Source: CAZYPH01 sp964649095 | GTDB taxonomy: Bacteria > Bdellovibrionota > UBA1018 > UBA923 | DNA: 30,991 nt | Assembly: GCA_964649095.1 (NCBI GenBank) | Contig: CAZYPH010000016.1 | Location: forward strand, 1-30,991 | Direction of reading: 5' to 3' | Shown here: positions 16,859-25,280 of the stretch, one piece after another | Layout of the letters: each line of letters starts with the position of its first letter | How positions within the stretch are numbered: position 1 is the first letter of the stretch | Notes under the pieces: generated by a model | The model's database searches: none | What the model was told of the DNA's origin: nothing | The model's input: the letters and a program-made list of their open reading frames with translations, nothing else | Program-made: the position numbers and the translations under genes

Positions 16859-17932
16859 ATGTCAAAGATTCCATTATCCGCTCTATTAAAAACGATGATC
16901 GATCAAGATGCTTCTGATTTGCATCTCACCGTCGGTACGCCGCCGCAGTTTCGTATTCAAGGACGTATGGTACGGGTAAAAACCGATCCACTCACACCGC
17001 AAGACACGAAAGAATTAAGTTACAGTGTTTTAACGGATGTTCAAAAATCAGAATTTGAACAGATACACGAGCTCGACTTTTCGTTTGGCGTGAAGGAAAT
17101 CGCACGTTTTCGCGGAAATCTCTTCTTTCAAAAAGGTGCTGTAGCGGCGGTATTTCGTCGTATTCCACTACAAATACCTGCTCTCGATTCGCTTAATTTA
17201 CCCAATGTCATAAAAGATATATTAAAAAAACCTAATGGACTTATACTAGTTACCGGACCAACTGGCTCTGGCAAAAGTACCACCCTTGCCGCGATGTTGG
17301 ATTATATCAATACCAACGAAAATGGTCACATCTTAACAATCGAAGACCCGATAGAATTCGTGCACCCTCACAAAAATTGCATCGTGAATCAAAGAGAGAT
17401 TGGTCCCGACACCAAGGGCTTTCGCGAAGCCATGCGTCACTTACTAAGACAAGACCCGGACTATATTTTAATTGGTGAATTGCGTGACCTAGAGACTATC
17501 GAAATGGCCATGACTATGGCCGAGACCGGCCACCTTGTTTTTGGAACGCTACACACTAACGATGCCATTCAAAGTATATATAGAATTGTGAATTCATTCT
17601 CACCACACCAACAATCACAAGCCAAACGTCTGCTGTCGTTTATTTTACAGGGCATAATCTCACAGCAACTCATTGCGCGATCAAACGGTCCTGGCCGGGC
17701 ACTAGCTATGGAAATTATGATTCCCAACAGCGCTATACGAAACTTGATTAGAGAAGACAAAGTCCATCAACTCTACAGTCAGATGCAAACTGGTCAAAAC
17801 GATAGTGGCATGTTCACGATGAATCAAAGCCTTATAAAACTAGTACAAAACGGACAACTCACTAAGAACGAGGCCATCGAATATAGTTTTGTACCCGAAG
17901 AAATTGCAAAAATGCTTATTAATACAAAATAG
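16859..17932 (+). CDS. pilT: Type IV pilus retraction ATPase PilT
   Basis: PilT drives pilus depolymerisation and so twitching motility. The 357-residue protein opens with the PilT-type segment DASDLHLTVGTPPQFRIQG. Walker A is GPTGSGKST at 133-141, followed by TIEDPIEF, LIGELRDLETIE and TGHLVFGTLHTND. The C-terminal motif AIRNLIRE followed by QLYSQMQTG is diagnostic for PilT as opposed to PilB, as is the lack of the two CxxC pairs. The gene sits between pilB and pilC, as in Myxococcus. AGGA lies 7 bases before the ATG. It is probably co-transcribed with its neighbours. Confidence 0.96.
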   Translation: MSKIPLSALLKTMIDQDASDLHLTVGTPPQFRIQGRMVRVKTDPLTPQDTKELSYSVLTDVQKSEFEQIHELDFSFGVKEIARFRGNLFFQKGAVAAVFRRIPLQIPALDSLNLPNVIKDILKKPNGLILVTGPTGSGKSTTLAAMLDYINTNENGHILTIEDPIEFVHPHKNCIVNQREIGPDTKGFREAMRHLLRQDPDYILIGELRDLETIEMAMTMAETGHLVFGTLHTNDAIQSIYRIVNSFSPHQQSQAKRLLSFILQGIISQQLIARSNGPGRALAMEIMIPNSAIRNLIREDKVHQLYSQMQTGQNDSGMFTMNQSLIKLVQNGQLTKNEAIEYSFVPEEIAKMLINTK

Positions 17933-17937
17933 TATAT

Positions 17938-19146
17938 ATGGCACAATTTAAATATATTGCGATCGACGCAAGCGGAAATAAAATTGGTGGCTCTGTAGAT
18001 GCCCCCTCAGAGGCTGAGGCGCGATTTGCATTACGAGCACAACAACTTCGCCCTCTTAAACTAGACCAAGCAAGCGTCCTTCAATTTGATCTCGCAAAAC
18101 TCTTCGGCAGCGGCGTGAGTGATGACGATGTTTTATGGTTCACACGACAGATCTCTATCTTAATTTCCTCTGGCGTGCCCCTATTACAAAGTCTTGAAAT
18201 CATCTCTAATCAAATCAAAAGCGACGCTTTTCGCACGGTCATTCTTTCTATTCGTGAAAAGGTCACTGGCGGGTCTTTTTTGTGGGAGGCGATGAAATCC
18301 CAAGTCGGCGTGTTTCCGGCGATCTATATTTCTATGATACGGGCCGGTGAATCTGCAGGCGCTATGGATGCCGTACTAAAACGACTCAATAAATACTTAG
18401 AAGACGCAAAAAAACTTAAGAGCATGTTTAAGACCGCGCTCATCTACCCCAGCGCCGTTGTATTCGTCGGCTCTGGCGTCATGGCGATCATGTTGGTTTT
18501 TGTGATTCCAAAGTTCGAAGAACTCCTAGCAAACTCAGGACAAACCTTACCAACGCTAACGCAATGGGTAGTTTATTCGAGCCGTTTTGCCGTTAAATAC
18601 TTTGCTCTATTTGTCGCGGCGTTTGTTATTGGCGGCTATCTATTGGTGCGCTACCTAAAAACAGACGAAGGCCGTGCGTTCTTTGACCACTACATTCTTC
18701 GCGTACCTGTACTGGGCGACATCGTACTAAAAATTGCCTTGTCTCGTTTTTCACGCACCATGCAAACGATGTTAGCCAGCGGTATTCCACTGCTCGATGC
18801 CATGGACATCACTCGCGACGCTCTAGGAAACAAAACCATCTCTGATCAAATTCTGCACGTTCGATCTGAAGTCGAACAAGGTAAAACCATGTCGGCCGTG
18901 ATGACACGCATTCCCTATTTTCCATCCATGCTCATACAAATGATTGCTGTTGGTGAAAACACCGGAAATTTAGATAAAATGTTAGAAAAAGTATCTGATT
19001 TTTATGACGAAGAAGTTTCAAACGCCATCGGGGCGATGACTAAACTCATCGAACCACTGGTGTTAGTTGTTCTTGGCACACTTGTAGGCGGCATACTTGT
19101 AGCCATGTACCTGCCTATATTCGATATGGCTGGCAGCGCAATTTAA
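17938..19146 (+). CDS. pilC: Type IV pilus inner-membrane platform protein PilC
   Basis: The 402-residue protein is the polytopic platform on which the PilB and PilT motors act. It has the short N-terminal ASGNKIGGSVDA-type region, two GspF domains with LWFTRQISILISSGVPLLQ and its repeat LSRFSRTMQTMLASGIPLL, and membrane segments near residues 175-200, 220-240 and 375-395. The C-terminal IEPLVLVVLGTLVGGI is characteristic. Length is typical. The start follows pilT by 5 bases with no recognisable Shine-Dalgarno (TAGTATATATG), so translation is probably coupled to pilT. Confidence 0.95.
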   Translation: MAQFKYIAIDASGNKIGGSVDAPSEAEARFALRAQQLRPLKLDQASVLQFDLAKLFGSGVSDDDVLWFTRQISILISSGVPLLQSLEIISNQIKSDAFRTVILSIREKVTGGSFLWEAMKSQVGVFPAIYISMIRAGESAGAMDAVLKRLNKYLEDAKKLKSMFKTALIYPSAVVFVGSGVMAIMLVFVIPKFEELLANSGQTLPTLTQWVVYSSRFAVKYFALFVAAFVIGGYLLVRYLKTDEGRAFFDHYILRVPVLGDIVLKIALSRFSRTMQTMLASGIPLLDAMDITRDALGNKTISDQILHVRSEVEQGKTMSAVMTRIPYFPSMLIQMIAVGENTGNLDKMLEKVSDFYDEEVSNAIGAMTKLIEPLVLVVLGTLVGGILVAMYLPIFDMAGSAI

Positions 19147-19159
19147 TAACGGCATTTCA

Positions 19160-20713
19160 ATGAATAATACCTTACTAACGCCGGAACGTTTCACATTCTA
19201 CACACTACTCCGGCTACTGTTGCTGATCGGCGTACTAGCGTCGATTATTGTATCTGAGCAGTTTCGACTTTTTCCGTACGACATCTTACGAGATCTGTAT
19301 GCAGTAACTTTTTTTACATTGCTTGTGACTACGTCTCTCACGGTACTTCATCAGAAACTCTTACGTTTAAAATACTTTCTCTACACACAGATTACGTATG
19401 ACCTGATCTTTGCAAGCCTTCTTTTAACGATTAGCGAAAAGCAAAGCTCTATATATGTTCTTTTTTATATATTAAATCTAGGTTTTGCCTCGATGTTTTT
19501 GTCACATCGTTTAGTTCTAATTATATCACTTGTTAGCGCCGTACTGTTTTCATTTATCGATTTTGTACTTAACGGCAGCTTTAGTATTAGTTTGGCAATC
19601 TCAACAACCATAGGATTTTCGACCATTGGTGTCTTGTTTAGTTTCGTCGCACATGAAATCTACAAATCAAAACGCACGTTAGGTCGCCTTGAAGAGCTGC
19701 ATTCTGAGATTGTTGAATCTCTCGATGCAGGTCTATGTCTTATAAAGAAATCTGGTGAGATTCTCTACCACACGCCAAATTATTTGAAGTTTTTGAATGT
19801 TACTAGTGAAGCTGAAATACTGACTAAAACGAAACAACTCCTTTCTCACGAAAGTCATGCCGACAACCTAGACAACGCAGTAGAAACAGAACAACTACTC
19901 GACGTCGACCAACGGCGTATACTCATCAATAAAATTCCTTTCGACGAGAATAGCACCATGATTGTCGTGCGTGACCTAACGTCAGTCTTAGAGCTCGAAG
20001 AAAAGCTAAGGCACTCAAACCACCTAGCAACTATTGGTAACCTAACTGCAGGACTCGCCCATGAACTGCGAAATCCGGTTGGTTCAATAGCTGGTGCTTC
20101 GCAGCTGCTAAACGACGAGACAGATTCGGAGTCTCGTAAAAAATTACTTCATATAATTGAAAAAGAATGTTTTCGAATTGATCGCCTTATCAATGAACTA
20201 CTCAACTATGCCAAACCATCGCGTGACAAATCTGATCGAATTCCACTTGAGGCTTATGTCAAGGGTCTTATCCAAACCAGCAAACTGCGTTACCCACTAC
20301 TTAACAAAGCAAGCATAGAAATACATATAGAATCTAATATATATATCACAATGCATCAAGACGATGCCAATGAGGTCTTTGAAAATCTGATCGCTAATGC
20401 CGTCCACGCTATGACGGACAGCGCCACGCACACTAGTTTTACCCCTGAATTGACTATTACGGCAGAAATAAACGATAATTGTTTAATAATTGATTTTGCC
20501 GATTCGGGTTGCGGAATCCCAAAAGAATTTATGGAGCGCGTCTTTCAGCCCTTCTTTACGACAAAGTCTTTCGGTACCGGTCTGGGATTAGCTCAGGTTG
20601 CAAAAATTTTAGATAATTATGGTGCTGAAATTAGCGTCCAGAAGTCTGACAAGAAGGGCACTACATTTCGAATGCGGCTTAACAATTTTTCTAGGCAAAA
20701 TCGGGGGTCTTAA
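19160..20713 (+). CDS. pilS: PilS-type sensor histidine kinase
   Basis: The 517-residue kinase has an N-terminal block of about six transmembrane helices (residues 12-170), the layout of PilS, which in other bacteria senses pilin in the inner membrane. A PAS-like region (about 180-285) follows. The HisKA domain has His301 in LAHELRNPVGS, and the ATPase domain shows NLIANAVHAM, DSGCGIPKEF and GTGLGLAQVAK. The stop overlaps the pilR start in TAATG. Its position after pilC and before a sigma-54 activator fits the Myxococcus-type pilBTCSR order. The Shine-Dalgarno is weak. Confidence 0.9.
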   Translation: MNNTLLTPERFTFYTLLRLLLLIGVLASIIVSEQFRLFPYDILRDLYAVTFFTLLVTTSLTVLHQKLLRLKYFLYTQITYDLIFASLLLTISEKQSSIYVLFYILNLGFASMFLSHRLVLIISLVSAVLFSFIDFVLNGSFSISLAISTTIGFSTIGVLFSFVAHEIYKSKRTLGRLEELHSEIVESLDAGLCLIKKSGEILYHTPNYLKFLNVTSEAEILTKTKQLLSHESHADNLDNAVETEQLLDVDQRRILINKIPFDENSTMIVVRDLTSVLELEEKLRHSNHLATIGNLTAGLAHELRNPVGSIAGASQLLNDETDSESRKKLLHIIEKECFRIDRLINELLNYAKPSRDKSDRIPLEAYVKGLIQTSKLRYPLLNKASIEIHIESNIYITMHQDDANEVFENLIANAVHAMTDSATHTSFTPELTITAEINDNCLIIDFADSGCGIPKEFMERVFQPFFTTKSFGTGLGLAQVAKILDNYGAEISVQKSDKKGTTFRMRLNNFSRQNRGS

Positions 20714-22185
20714 TGACTGCGGTTACCAAAGCAATTCTCATCGTCGACGACGAAACCAGCATGTGTGAAATGCTGGAACTAGCAGTAAAAAAGTGGGGGC
20801 ACCGTCCTCGAATTGCGCAAACACTAAAAGAAGCTATCGCTGCAGCTGAGCGCGGTCGCATTGATTGCATTATCTCAGATATTAAACTCCCAGACGGCTC
20901 TGGTGTAGAGCTCATTCAACGCATTAAATCACTGCCCGAGCAACCACCCGTTATTTTAATCACTGCTTTTGGCAATACCGACGCAGCGGTTCAGGCTATG
21001 AAGCTTGGTGCGTTTCACTATGTTACGAAGCCTTTTAAGTTAGAAGACCTTCGTAATCACGTTGAGAATGCACTAGGAAGATCAGAGTCCAACACTAGCC
21101 CACAACAAAACAATCCAGAGACACTCGAATCAAAAGATACCAAAGATCAAAAGACACCCAGCCAAACGACTACAACACGCACACCCATCATAGGCGCTGC
21201 GCCCGCACTACAGAAGGTGCAAGCCTTGATAGCCCGTGTAGCCAAAACAAAAACCCATGTGCTTGTGACCGGAGAGTCCGGAACAGGCAAAGAACTTATT
21301 GCCCGCGAGATTCATTTTGGTGGTGTACTCAAAGACCAGCCATTTGTTGCCGTTAACTGTGGTGCTATTCCTGAAAACCTCATCGAAAGCGAATTATTCG
21401 GGCACAAACGTGGTTCGTTTACGGGAGCTGTGGGTGATAAAGAGGGCCTCTTTAAAGTCGCCGACAAAGGTACGATTTTTTTGGATGAAATCGGCGAACT
21501 CCCGCTATCCATGCAAGTGAAACTATTACGCGTATTACAGGACAAAACGATTCGCCCAGTCGGTAGTAACGAAGACTATAAAATTGACGTACGTGTGATT
21601 TCAGCCACGAATCGTAACTTAGAAGAAGCAATTAGCAAGGGCACGTTTCGTGAGGACTTATATTACCGTCTCAATGTCATTAATATTAAGAGCCCACCGC
21701 TTCGCGATCGCCGAGAAGATATTCCTACACTAGTAGATCATTTTATTAAAAAGTACTCCGTAACTTCTGGAAAGACCGTAACCGGCATCGCCCCCGACGC
21801 TTTAAACACACTCATGCACTATCCGTTTCCGGGCAATATTCGTGAGCTTGAAAATATTATTGAACGCTCCATGGCGCTAGAGGGTTCCACACTGATATCG
21901 TTAGAGAGCCTACCCAACGACGTACAACGTTATGCCAAACAAGCCGAATCCGTTGCTACGAACAACAAGACAGTCACACCACATAATTCGTTTATTTTAG
22001 CCGCACGAGAACATCTGATGTCGGGCCCTGTCAATTTGACGGAACTTATCAACGAGATCGAACGCGCGTACATCAACGAAGCACTATTAAAAACCGATCG
22101 GTCTATTGAACGAACAGCCAAGCTTTTAGGCCTAACCGTGCGCAATCTCAAGCTACAGGCACAAAAGCTAAATATTCCGTTATGA
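20713..22185 (+). CDS. pilR: PilR-type sigma-54-dependent response regulator
   Basis: PilR activates sigma-54-dependent pilin transcription in bacteria where it has been studied. The 490-residue protein has a receiver with phospho-acceptor Asp56 (ISDIKLPDGSG), a charged Gln/Thr-rich linker (about 125-155), and an AAA+ domain with Walker A GESGTGKE. Its sigma-54 contact loop reads GSFTGA, a common variant of GAFTGA, and Walker B is GTIFLDEIGE. The C-terminal Fis-type helix-turn-helix contains IERTAKLLGLTVRNLK. GGGGG lies just upstream of the ATG. The gene overlaps both pilS and the following membrane-protein gene. No pilA lies in the window, so its main target is elsewhere or has been lost. 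Confidence 0.92.
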   Translation: MTAVTKAILIVDDETSMCEMLELAVKKWGHRPRIAQTLKEAIAAAERGRIDCIISDIKLPDGSGVELIQRIKSLPEQPPVILITAFGNTDAAVQAMKLGAFHYVTKPFKLEDLRNHVENALGRSESNTSPQQNNPETLESKDTKDQKTPSQTTTTRTPIIGAAPALQKVQALIARVAKTKTHVLVTGESGTGKELIAREIHFGGVLKDQPFVAVNCGAIPENLIESELFGHKRGSFTGAVGDKEGLFKVADKGTIFLDEIGELPLSMQVKLLRVLQDKTIRPVGSNEDYKIDVRVISATNRNLEEAISKGTFREDLYYRLNVINIKSPPLRDRREDIPTLVDHFIKKYSVTSGKTVTGIAPDALNTLMHYPFPGNIRELENIIERSMALEGSTLISLESLPNDVQRYAKQAESVATNNKTVTPHNSFILAAREHLMSGPVNLTELINEIERAYINEALLKTDRSIERTAKLLGLTVRNLKLQAQKLNIPL

Positions 22186-23054
22186 TTAAAACAATTAGAA
22201 ATATTACCCCTACCTATATTCTGATTTTTATATGTCTCTTTCTTACCAGTATTTGGCACTACTCGTTTAAACCAGCAACACCGTATCAGAAGAAAGAGTT
22301 TCGCTACCTGGCGTTAAGTACCGATCCAGTAGTGATTCGTCGACTACTAGGCATGCGTTATGTCGCAGCAGAAGTGTTCTTTTTAGATGCTATTCTCAAA
22401 TCCAGCGACGAACCACTCACGTCATTTCCTACCAACTTTTTCTATGCTGTCACGGCAGCCTATGGTTTAGATAAACTCAATTTTTCGATTCCAGGATTTT
22501 CAGGACTCTATCTATCGGTCGTTCTCAATGATGTTCGTGGAGCCACACTTATTCTTCGAAATGCTGTAGAGCACTTAAAGACCCATCCCCAGGCCCCTTC
22601 ATATGTAAAATTCAATATATATTATTCTTTAGGTTACCACTTGCTGTTTGAGGAACAGAATTTTGAGGAGGGTGCTCAATTCCTAAAACTAGCTGGCAAC
22701 GAATCAGCAGCGCACCCGCTAGCGCGTCAACTAGCCCAAAGAGCCGCGACCGAGGAGGGGCGCCTTGAAATTGCCCACCGCGTACTATCTGAAACCTATG
22801 CGCGTTATCAAAACACCAACGAACCCCGGGCTCGGCTTTTGATTATCGAAGATAAAATGTTGCGTGTTTCACGTGCGTTAGAACTTGTGGAGTTGAATCA
22901 AAAATACTCTCGTTTTGCAGCCACCTCAGGCGCCTATTCGTTTAACCGCAAACGCCGGCTTGACGCATTTTTTCGTTCAATCGGCCACCCTGGGCGCAAC
23001 TTCGAAAACAAGCCATTTGTGCTTGATACCGCAGGCCGCATCACAGTCGAATAA
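22182..23054 (+). CDS. Membrane-anchored protein of unknown function, TPR-like, in the pil operon
   Basis: The 290-residue protein has one N-terminal membrane helix (about residues 9-26) and then a long, probably helical, extracytoplasmic region. Segments such as YYSLGYHLLFEEQNFEEGAQFL and its continuation resemble tetratricopeptide-type helix pairs, suggesting a protein-interaction scaffold. I do not recognise a named family. It overlaps pilR by ATGA, so it belongs to the pilus operon and occupies the place where Myxococcus has pilA; it is clearly not a pilin, because it lacks the type IV prepilin cleavage motif. Lysine content is normal. A pilus accessory or regulatory role is suggested by position only. 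Confidence 0.7.
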   Translation: MIKTIRNITPTYILIFICLFLTSIWHYSFKPATPYQKKEFRYLALSTDPVVIRRLLGMRYVAAEVFFLDAILKSSDEPLTSFPTNFFYAVTAAYGLDKLNFSIPGFSGLYLSVVLNDVRGATLILRNAVEHLKTHPQAPSYVKFNIYYSLGYHLLFEEQNFEEGAQFLKLAGNESAAHPLARQLAQRAATEEGRLEIAHRVLSETYARYQNTNEPRARLLIIEDKMLRVSRALELVELNQKYSRFAATSGAYSFNRKRRLDAFFRSIGHPGRNFENKPFVLDTAGRITVE

Positions 23055-23121
23055 ACTGGCGTAGTGAAATTTTCGTCCAAGTTATTGCGTCGCATTATTT
23101 CTATGTACATGATGCGAACGC

Positions 23122-24006
23122 ATGTGGGCGCACTGGTTCAGTCCTTATCGAGACGTTTTTAGATATTTTAGGATTTGGATGGCCTATGCCGGCGTTTTAT
23201 CGGCACTGGTCATCGTTGCGCCAGAGACACGCCTATCTGCCCAATCCCATTCAGAGTCTGCATCAGAAGCGGAATCAATACGATCTGACCTCCAACTTTT
23301 TTTTTATAAATTTGCGCCACTTTTTTCCGAACCCTCGAGAGGGCGCTTGTCGGTAGGCTCTACCGCCTACCGCACCTATTCTGACACCGCACTATACCAG
23401 CAGGCGCTGCAAGAACTTAACCTTCTCGCCGTGCGCTATAACGTACTTTCAAAACTAGGCATTCAAGCCTATCAAGTAGTAGCAGCGAAACACGGAGCAG
23501 TAGCCTTAGCTGCGACGTCTTTGCTGCACTATTTGCGACCATCAGATGTGCTCTCCCCACACCACCCACTACTCATGATTTACTGGCACTTTGCCTCAGT
23601 GGCCGTGGGCCTCTACGGCCTCTATTATTTTGCCACAATCGTGAGCCCACGATTGAGCGAAGAAACTCTTGAAGATATAAAGTCCCCCACTGTTCTTGCC
23701 GCTCAAGAAATTGTTGATTTGATAAGAAGCTACAACATCGCCCTGCCGGGTCTTCGAGCGAACATACCACCAACAAACAGTGAGGCTTTGTTTTTGTTAC
23801 AACAATACCTACTCCACCAAATCCACCTGCGTGGTGCCGAACCGAGCCGTCCAAGCCTAAGCCCACCGGCGGTAGAAGCACTACCCACTAGAATCGACGC
23901 GGACATAGATGTCGAGCCTCATCAATGTGAGGCCTTACTGGAACCAGAAGAAGATGACGACTTCTTTCAACCGCATGTCTCGCCCAGCCTGCGCCGCAAA
24001 CGTTAG
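23122..24006 (+). CDS. Membrane or exported protein of unknown function
   Basis: No family is recognised for this product of up to 294 residues. The N-terminus has a hydrophobic stretch (MAYAGVLSALVIVAP) followed by LSAQS, consistent with a signal peptide or anchor. A second hydrophobic segment (about residues 152-178, IYWHFASVAVGLYGLYYFATIV) suggests membrane insertion. The C-terminus is acidic (EPEEDDDFF) and then ends basic (SLRRKR). It contains only five lysines. The ATG at 23122 has no ribosome-binding site, whereas an in-frame ATG at 23179 has AGGA 5 bases upstream, so the true product may be 275 residues. It follows the TPR-like gene by 67 bases and may be the last gene of the pilus operon. 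It converges on hutI. Confidence 0.6.
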   Translation: MWAHWFSPYRDVFRYFRIWMAYAGVLSALVIVAPETRLSAQSHSESASEAESIRSDLQLFFYKFAPLFSEPSRGRLSVGSTAYRTYSDTALYQQALQELNLLAVRYNVLSKLGIQAYQVVAAKHGAVALAATSLLHYLRPSDVLSPHHPLLMIYWHFASVAVGLYGLYYFATIVSPRLSEETLEDIKSPTVLAAQEIVDLIRSYNIALPGLRANIPPTNSEALFLLQQYLLHQIHLRGAEPSRPSLSPPAVEALPTRIDADIDVEPHQCEALLEPEEDDDFFQPHVSPSLRRKR

Positions 24007-24007
24007 T

Positions 24008-24021
24008 CGATTTATAAATCG
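24008..24021. repeat. Perfect 14-base palindrome at a convergent gene junction
   Basis: CGATTTATAAATCG is its own reverse complement and spans the region between the stop codons of the upstream plus-strand gene and hutI. It could fold as a 5-base-pair hairpin with a TATA loop. No T-run follows, so a terminator role is weak. Confidence 0.25.
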
Positions 24022-25277
24022 CTTAAATCACACGCGCGCATCGTACGGTCACCCGGCGCTGTAATAAGATCTAAATACGATGGCACCCATGGAAAACTGA
24101 TTAAATAATCTATCGGCATTTCTGAATATATAAATCCATAGATATCTGACAAACCCAAAGCACGACTGGCGTTGTACGTGACACCTGCAAACGCTTCGTG
24201 GGGTTTCATGCCGGCACCTAACACAGCTAACGCCATCGCCACACTTAAAGATGACGTCGGCGACGTGCCCGGATTATAATCACTTGCTACCGCCATACAG
24301 ACACCCAACTCACGCATGGCATCAACCGGTGCGTAACCAATACCCAAATACAACCCCGTCATAGGCAACACGACGGCAACAGTACCGACCGCAGCCATTT
24401 TAGACAGTCCGTCACGATCGGCCTTCAAGAGATGATCGGCCGAAAGACACCCCAACTCTGCGGCTAGGGTGGCGCCTTGTGTGTTAGCTAATTCATCAGC
24501 GTGCATTTTGATTTTAAGTCCATGTTGTTTAGCGGCACTTAAAATCTGTCTCGTTTGATCGTTCGTGAAATACCCTTCATCACAAAATACATCACAGGCT
24601 GTTGCCAATTGTTGTTTTGAAATTTCAGGCAGCATCTGATCTATAATAAGGTCGATATACCCCTCAGCATTCCCTCGATATTCTTTTGGAAGGGCGTGTG
24701 CTGCCATAAACGTGACTTCGACTCTAAGGCCTTTATCGGCAAAATACTGACGCACACGCTGCAATACGCGTAGCGATTTCATCTCAGACTCAAAACTCAA
24801 ACCATAACCCGTCTTGATCTCAAGAACACGCACACCCTCAGCTAAGTAGGCCATTAGCTTGCGTACTAACTGCATCTCGAGTGTTTTTTCATCGCAGTCT
24901 CGCAGCGCCGCAACACTCGACTGAATCCCACCGCCTGCTGCAGCAATCTGCTGATAGGTTTGCCCAGCTAGACGTTTTTCAAACTCACCCGCGCGTGAGC
25001 CGGCAAACAAAAAATGCGTATGCGCATCGACTAAACAAGGTGAAACAAACCCGTTAACTTTTTTAATCGCACCCGCATTTTCTAAAAATTCTTTGGGCAA
25101 TGCACTTTCGGGGCCAAACCAATGCAGTTTTCCGTTAGAAACAACGAGAGCTGCATCTTTTATAATACCAAGATCTTCTGGCTGTAATCGACATCCCTCT
25201 TTTTGTTGCACACCAGAGTTCGTAATCAACTCAGAAATTGCCGTAAATATTGTATATTTATTTTTCTGTATATTCAT
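24012..25277 (-). CDS. hutI: Imidazolonepropionase
   Basis: HutI hydrolyses imidazolone-5-propionate to N-formimino-L-glutamate, the third step of histidine degradation. The 421-residue cytoplasmic amidohydrolase shows the metal-binding HxH in VDAHTHFLFAG. The substrate-site stretch AAGGGIQSSV, the IKTGYGL segment, the metal-ligand block KMHADEL, SADHL and the late Asp in ASDYNPGTSPTSSL follow in order. Length is typical. The gene begins 3 bases after hutU with no obvious ribosome-binding site, so it is probably coupled to hutU. It is the last gene of the operon; no hutG or hutF follows before the convergent junction. Confidence 0.95.
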   Translation of the reverse strand: MNIQKNKYTIFTAISELITNSGVQQKEGCRLQPEDLGIIKDAALVVSNGKLHWFGPESALPKEFLENAGAIKKVNGFVSPCLVDAHTHFLFAGSRAGEFEKRLAGQTYQQIAAAGGGIQSSVAALRDCDEKTLEMQLVRKLMAYLAEGVRVLEIKTGYGLSFESEMKSLRVLQRVRQYFADKGLRVEVTFMAAHALPKEYRGNAEGYIDLIIDQMLPEISKQQLATACDVFCDEGYFTNDQTRQILSAAKQHGLKIKMHADELANTQGATLAAELGCLSADHLLKADRDGLSKMAAVGTVAVVLPMTGLYLGIGYAPVDAMRELGVCMAVASDYNPGTSPTSSLSVAMALAVLGAGMKPHEAFAGVTYNASRALGLSDIYGFIYSEMPIDYLISFPWVPSYLDLITAPGDRTMRACDLSDL

Positions 25278-25280
25278 GCG

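Noticed and set aside
23112..23123. ATGCG-AA-CGCAT dyad overlapping the possible start at 23122
   Set aside because: Only five base pairs with a two-base loop; too short to call as an operator or hairpin.
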